Shown here: piece after piece, positions 15,349-18,273 of the stretch
Layout: each line of letters starts with the position of its first letter
Position numbering within the stretch: position 1 is the stretch's first letter
Assembly (NCBI GenBank): GCA_964600165.1
Contig: CAZRIP010000080.1
Span: forward strand, 1 to 18,273
Reading direction: 5' to 3'
DNA: 18,273 nt
Origin: CAZRIP01 sp964600165
GTDB taxonomy: Bacteria; Elusimicrobiota; Elusimicrobia; UBA1565; UBA9628
Position numbers and translations under genes: made by a program
The notes under the pieces: generated by a model
Told to the model about the DNA's origin: nothing
Databases searched by the model: none
Seen by the model: the letters and a program-made list of their open reading frames with translations, nothing else

Positions 15349-15983
15349 AAGCGGCCCTCGCGTCGCTGCTGCTGCTGCTCGCGGCGCCGTCGCGCGCCCA
15401 GCAGGTCTCCATCTCCGCCGACGTCGACAAGGTCTCGGTGGCGCTCGACGAGCAGATCGTGCTGGCCGTGACCGTCACCGGGCCGCAGGCTTCCTTGCCG
15501 GAGCCGCAAGTGCCGCGCCTCGACAACTTCAGCGTCTATTCTTCCGGGCGCAACCAAAGCATCTCCTTCGTCAACGGACAAGTCTCGAGCTCGATCGTCT
15601 TCACCTACGTCCTCGTTCCGCGCTTCGTCGGAAAGGGCCGCATCCCGCCGATCTCGATCACCGTCGGCGGCCAAACGGCCAAGACCGCGCCGATCGACAT
15701 CACCGTGCTCAAGCCGGGCGCGCCCTCCGCGGCGCCGCCCGCCGCGGCGCAGGGGCAACCCAACGGCCGGCAGGCCGCGCCGCGCGCGCGTCTTCGTCAC
15801 CGCGGAGGTGGACAAGAAGAAGGCGTACGTCAACGAGCCCGTCACGCTCTCGGTCAAGTTCTACACGGCCATGGCGCTGCTCGGCAATCCCCAATACGAC
15901 GCGCCGCGGACCGACGGCTTCTTGGCCGAGGACCTGCCTCCCGAGCGCCACGGCAGCGCGACGATCCTCAACCAGCCCTATAA
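15345..15983 (+). CDS. batD: BatD, N-terminal part (frame breaks near 15780)
   Basis: GTG 15345 overlaps the BatB-C stop as GTGA, with GAGGAGG just upstream. The start KAALASLLLLLAAPSRAQ is a signal peptide. The first domain has BatD features: ADVDKVSVALDEQIVLAV, FSVYSSGRNQSIS and YVLVPRFVGKGRIPPISI. After the Ala/Pro/Gln-rich linker ending GRQAAP the frame loses sense near 15780; the rest, to the stop at 15983, is Arg-rich out-of-frame translation. The continuing BatD reads in the +1 frame (RVFVTAEVDKKKAYVNEP), so the two parts are one gene with one extra base or two missing bases. A slip in the CG-dinucleotide run at 15781-15790 is the simplest cause. Only about the first 145 residues are meaningful. 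Confidence 0.85.
   Translation: MKAALASLLLLLAAPSRAQQVSISADVDKVSVALDEQIVLAVTVTGPQASLPEPQVPRLDNFSVYSSGRNQSISFVNGQVSSSIVFTYVLVPRFVGKGRIPPISITVGGQTAKTAPIDITVLKPGAPSAAPPAAAQGQPNGRQAAPRARLRHRGGGQEEGVRQRARHALGQVLHGHGAARQSPIRRAADRRLLGRGPASRAPRQRDDPQPAL
15771..15792 (+). other. Apparent frameshift site in batD
   Basis: A CG-only stretch including CGCGCGCGCG (15781-15790). In-frame sense before it is in codon phase 0 (positions divisible by three) and after it in phase 1, equivalent to loss of one GC unit or gain of one base. Both flanks align to a continuous BatD. Confidence 0.75.
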
Positions 15984-17145
15984 CTATTCCGAGATCAAGA
16001 CCGCGCTCTTCCCGGCTCACGCGGGCAAGCTCACGATCAGCCCGGCCACGGTCCATTGCCAAGTCGGGGAGGACACGAGCGTCGATCCTTTCGCGCCGGA
16101 CTTCATCGACAAATTCTTCTCGGGCGGCCTCATGCAGCCGCGCACGATCGAGCTGCAATCGGACGTCCTGGTCGTCGACGCGCTGCCGCTGCCGGACGCG
16201 GGCAAGCCCAAGACGTTCTCCGGCGCGGTCGGGCGCTTCACCGTGTCCGCCGCGCTCGACCGTACCTCGACGAGAGTCGGCGAGGCCGTCAATCTCACGG
16301 TCACCGTGGCGGGAGCCGGGAATCTGAAGGCGGTCGGCGATCCCGCGCTGCCCGAGCTCGCGTCCGCGCGCGTGTTCGACACCGTTTCCACGCTCAACCT
16401 CGACAAGAAGAACGACGTCGTCAGCGGCTCGAAGGCCTTTCGGACCGTGCTCGTGCCGCGCGTGTCGGGCGACATGACGATCCCGCCGATCGCTTTCTCG
16501 TACTTCGAGCCGCGCGAGGCGGCGTACAAGACCGTCACGACGCAGCCGCTGACGCTCAAGGTCGCGCCCGCGCCCGCGGGCAGCGCTCCCGTCGCCGCGG
16601 GGCCCTCGCCCTCCGCGCCGGAAGGCCTCACGTCGGTGACCGAGGACATCCGCTACCTCAAGCCGGCCGGCGGCGAGCCCGCCGTCGACCGGCTGCTCGC
16701 GGGCCTGGCCGGCGCCGGCCCGATCAACGCGATCCCGCTGGCCGTCCTGCTGCTCGCGGGCGCGGCGGAGCTCCTGCGCGTGCGGCGCGAGTCCGATCCC
16801 GCGGGCGTGCGCTTCCGCGGCGCGCGGCGCGCCGCGGAGCAGAGGATCGCCCACGCGCGCGCGACCGCGCAGCCGCAGCAGGCCGCCGCCCTGATGGCCG
16901 AGGCTCTCGCCGGATATCTCGCCGACAAGCTGGGCCAGCCGGCGGCCGGCCTGTCCCTGCGCCGCGCGCAGGAGCTCCTGCGCCGGTCCTGCGCGCCCGA
17001 GACGCTCAACATGCTCAAGGCCGTCTGGGAGGACCTCGAGCTCCAGCGCTTCGCGCCTCCTTCGTCGGCCGACGGCGCGAGCAAGACGGCGTCCGACGTC
17101 CTCGAGCAGCTGCTCGCCGTTCTCGACAAGGAGATCAAGAAGTGA
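15808..17145 (+). CDS. batD: BatD, main and C-terminal part
   Basis: 445 residues from GTG 15808, but this GTG is only the V of TAEVDKKK; the frame continues upstream to about 15780, so it is the remainder of the frameshifted BatD. Seen: further beta-sandwich repeats (DKKKAYVNEPVTLSVKFYT; then DRTSTRVGEAVNLTVTVAG at 151-169, the next Ig-like domain), a strand pattern LVPRVSGDMTIPPIAFSYF (215-233) that mirrors LVPRFVGKGRIPPISI in the first domain, an Ala/Pro linker (253-272), one membrane helix (about 304-324), and a cytoplasmic helical domain (335-440) rich in Ala and Arg. BatD is a large periplasmic protein with a C-terminal anchor thought to join the Bat complex. With the N-terminal part the repaired protein is about 600 residues, as expected. 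Its TGA overlaps the GTG of BatE. Confidence 0.88.
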   Translation: MDKKKAYVNEPVTLSVKFYTAMALLGNPQYDAPRTDGFLAEDLPPERHGSATILNQPYNYSEIKTALFPAHAGKLTISPATVHCQVGEDTSVDPFAPDFIDKFFSGGLMQPRTIELQSDVLVVDALPLPDAGKPKTFSGAVGRFTVSAALDRTSTRVGEAVNLTVTVAGAGNLKAVGDPALPELASARVFDTVSTLNLDKKNDVVSGSKAFRTVLVPRVSGDMTIPPIAFSYFEPREAAYKTVTTQPLTLKVAPAPAGSAPVAAGPSPSAPEGLTSVTEDIRYLKPAGGEPAVDRLLAGLAGAGPINAIPLAVLLLAGAAELLRVRRESDPAGVRFRGARRAAEQRIAHARATAQPQQAAALMAEALAGYLADKLGQPAAGLSLRRAQELLRRSCAPETLNMLKAVWEDLELQRFAPPSSADGASKTASDVLEQLLAVLDKEIKK

Positions 17146-17867
17146 TCTCCCTGCTCTTGGCGCTCTCGCTCGCGGCCCGCGCCCAGCCCGCGGACGAGGC
17201 CCGGCAGAAATACGACAAGGGGGACTACGCCGGGGCGTCCTTGCTCTATCAGAGCGCGGCGGCGCAAAGCCCGCGCGACGCTTTCCTTGAATACGACCTC
17301 GGCAACGCGCTTTTCAAGGAAGGCAAGCTCGGCCCGGCCGTCGCCGCCTATCAGCGCGCCTTCGAGCTGCGCCCGCGCTCGACCGACGTCCGCTACAACC
17401 TCGACTTCGCGTTGAAAAAGGCGGGCGAGCAGCTCGTGCCGCCCGGCGTGCCGCCGCTCGTCTACGCCGGGTTCCATCTCCTCAGCGGCTCGGAGCTGCT
17501 GGGCCTGCAGTGGCTCGGGTGCTGGCTGGCGCTGCTGCTGGCCGCCGCGTGGCTTTGGCTGCGCGGCCGGCGCGAGGCGCTTAAAGACCCGGTCGCCTGC
17601 GCGTTCGCGTTCTGGGCCTTCTTCGGGCTTTGGTGGCTCGCGCGCTGGGGCCTCGAGCCCTCGGAGCTCGGCGTCATCGTCAAGCCCGCCGCCGAGATCC
17701 GCAGCGGCCCGGGAGACACGTTCTCCGTCGGCTTCACGGCGCCCGAGGGCCGGCGCGTGCAGATCGTCTCCGAGGGCGGCCGGTGGCTGGAGATCGGCAC
17801 GCTCAAGGAAGGCGCGAAGGGCTGGATCGCGACGGACGCGGTAGAACGAGTACAGGAGACACCATGA
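17142..17867 (+). CDS. batE: BatE: TPR, two membrane helices, SH3-like domain
   Basis: 241 residues. GTG 17142 overlaps the BatD stop as GTGA, with AAGGAG about 9 nt upstream. A signal peptide ISLLLALSLAARA (2-14, before QPAD) opens it. Two TPR units follow (about 17-90: ARQKYDKGDYAGASLLYQSA, LGNALFKEGKLGPAVAAYQR). Then come membrane helices at about 122-140 and 150-168, and an SH3-like domain (178-236) with RSGPGDTFSVGFTAPEG and a final GWIATDAVERV. This order matches BatE of Bat operons. TPR and SH3-like domains suggest it bridges the complex to peptidoglycan or partner proteins, which is an inference. The ATGA overlap with the fumarase gene indicates coupled translation. Confidence 0.9.
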   Translation: MISLLLALSLAARAQPADEARQKYDKGDYAGASLLYQSAAAQSPRDAFLEYDLGNALFKEGKLGPAVAAYQRAFELRPRSTDVRYNLDFALKKAGEQLVPPGVPPLVYAGFHLLSGSELLGLQWLGCWLALLLAAAWLWLRGRREALKDPVACAFAFWAFFGLWWLARWGLEPSELGVIVKPAAEIRSGPGDTFSVGFTAPEGRRVQIVSEGGRWLEIGTLKEGAKGWIATDAVERVQETP

Positions 17868-18273
17868 CGACGCGGATCGAGAAAGACACGATGGGGGAGA
17901 TCTCCGTCGAGTCCGACAAGTACTGGGGCGCGCAGACCGAGCGCTCGCTGCACCATTTTCAGGCCGGGAAAGGCCGCGACACGCTGCCGCGCGAGATGAT
18001 CCGCGCGCTCGGCATCCTCAAAAAGGCGGCGGCCCAGGCGAACGCGGAGCTGGGCATCCTCGCGAAGGACAAAGAGAAGCTCATCGTGCGGGCGGCCGAC
18101 GAGGTCATCGACGGCAAGCTCGACGCGCATTTTCCGCTCGTCGTCTGGCAGACCGGCAGCGGCACGCAGTCGAACATGAACGCCAACGAAGTCATCTCGA
18201 ACCGCGCCATCGAGCTCGCGGGCGGGCGGATGGGAAGCAAGAAGCCCGTCCATCCCAACGACGACGTCAACAA
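17864..18273 (+). CDS. fumC: Fumarate hydratase class II (3' partial)
   Basis: 136 residues are visible; the full protein is about 460. ATG 17864 overlaps the BatE stop as ATGA, with AGGAG 6 nt before it. The class II N-terminal signature is clear: DTMGEISVESDKYWGAQTER (8-27), WQTGSGTQSNMNANEVISNR (95-114) and HPNDDVN (130-136). The enzyme interconverts fumarate and L-malate in the TCA cycle, as a soluble homotetramer without an iron-sulfur cluster. The catalytic GSS loop lies beyond the window, so activity cannot be checked, and a related superfamily lyase is unlikely given these motifs. Its position at the end of a Bat operon is unusual. Continuous translation runs to the right edge. Confidence 0.95.
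   Translation, partial: MTTRIEKDTMGEISVESDKYWGAQTERSLHHFQAGKGRDTLPREMIRALGILKKAAAQANAELGILAKDKEKLIVRAADEVIDGKLDAHFPLVVWQTGSGTQSNMNANEVISNRAIELAGGRMGSKKPVHPNDDVN

Noticed and set aside
15771..15792. Programmed ribosomal frameshifting in batD
   Set aside because: No slippery heptamer or ribosome-stalling element is seen, only a GC run; BatD is normally a single frame.
15709..16854. 381-codon minus-strand frame opposite batD
   Set aside because: Arg/Gly/Asp-rich antisense shadow of a clear BatD sequence.

Overview
This is a GC-rich, gene-dense bacterial window with short intergenic gaps and many 1-4 nt gene overlaps. The content suggests a Gram-negative-type bacterium: secreted TIG/NHL repeat protein, complete Bat (aerotolerance) cluster, DUF5674 protein, and an MFS carrier behind a signal peptide and a long Ala/Ser/Pro-rich stretch. 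That mix looks most like Elusimicrobiota to me, but this is inference from gene content and style, with no marker gene in the window.

Left part (1-7735). The window opens inside a very large secreted or surface protein: tandem TIG-like repeats with an exact 89-codon period, a linker, a six-bladed NHL propeller and a ZU5-like C-terminal domain. It ends 1 nt from a convergent minus-strand pair, DUF5674 plus a small helical partner, coupled by a GTGA overlap. Divergent from that pair is an MFS-type carrier with a perfect TATAAT box only 6 nt before its ATG, which suggests a leaderless mRNA. After it comes a 164-nt intergenic region with three inverted repeats; the last covers the Shine-Dalgarno of a secreted protein of unknown function.

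Right part (7757-18273). Eleven genes on the plus strand probably form one operon: a class II glutamine amidotransferase, two paralogous membrane-anchored HEAT-repeat proteins, a MoxR AAA+ ATPase, a DUF58 protein, a DUF4381-like membrane protein that appears to start at ATT, BatA, a BatB-BatC (TPR) fusion, BatD (split by an apparent frameshift in a GC-dinucleotide run), BatE (TPR, two membrane segments, SH3-like domain), and the start of class II fumarase FumC. Most junctions are ATGA, GTGA or TGATG overlaps.

How they work together: MoxR, DUF58 and BatA-E are known as a set that builds a membrane-associated vWA/TPR complex with a MoxR chaperone ATPase. It is linked to aerotolerance and envelope stress in Bacteroides and others, but its biochemical role is unresolved. 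The HEAT pair, the amidotransferase and oxygen-stable FumC are the unusual companions here. No tRNA, rRNA, CRISPR array, insertion sequence or prophage gene was seen.
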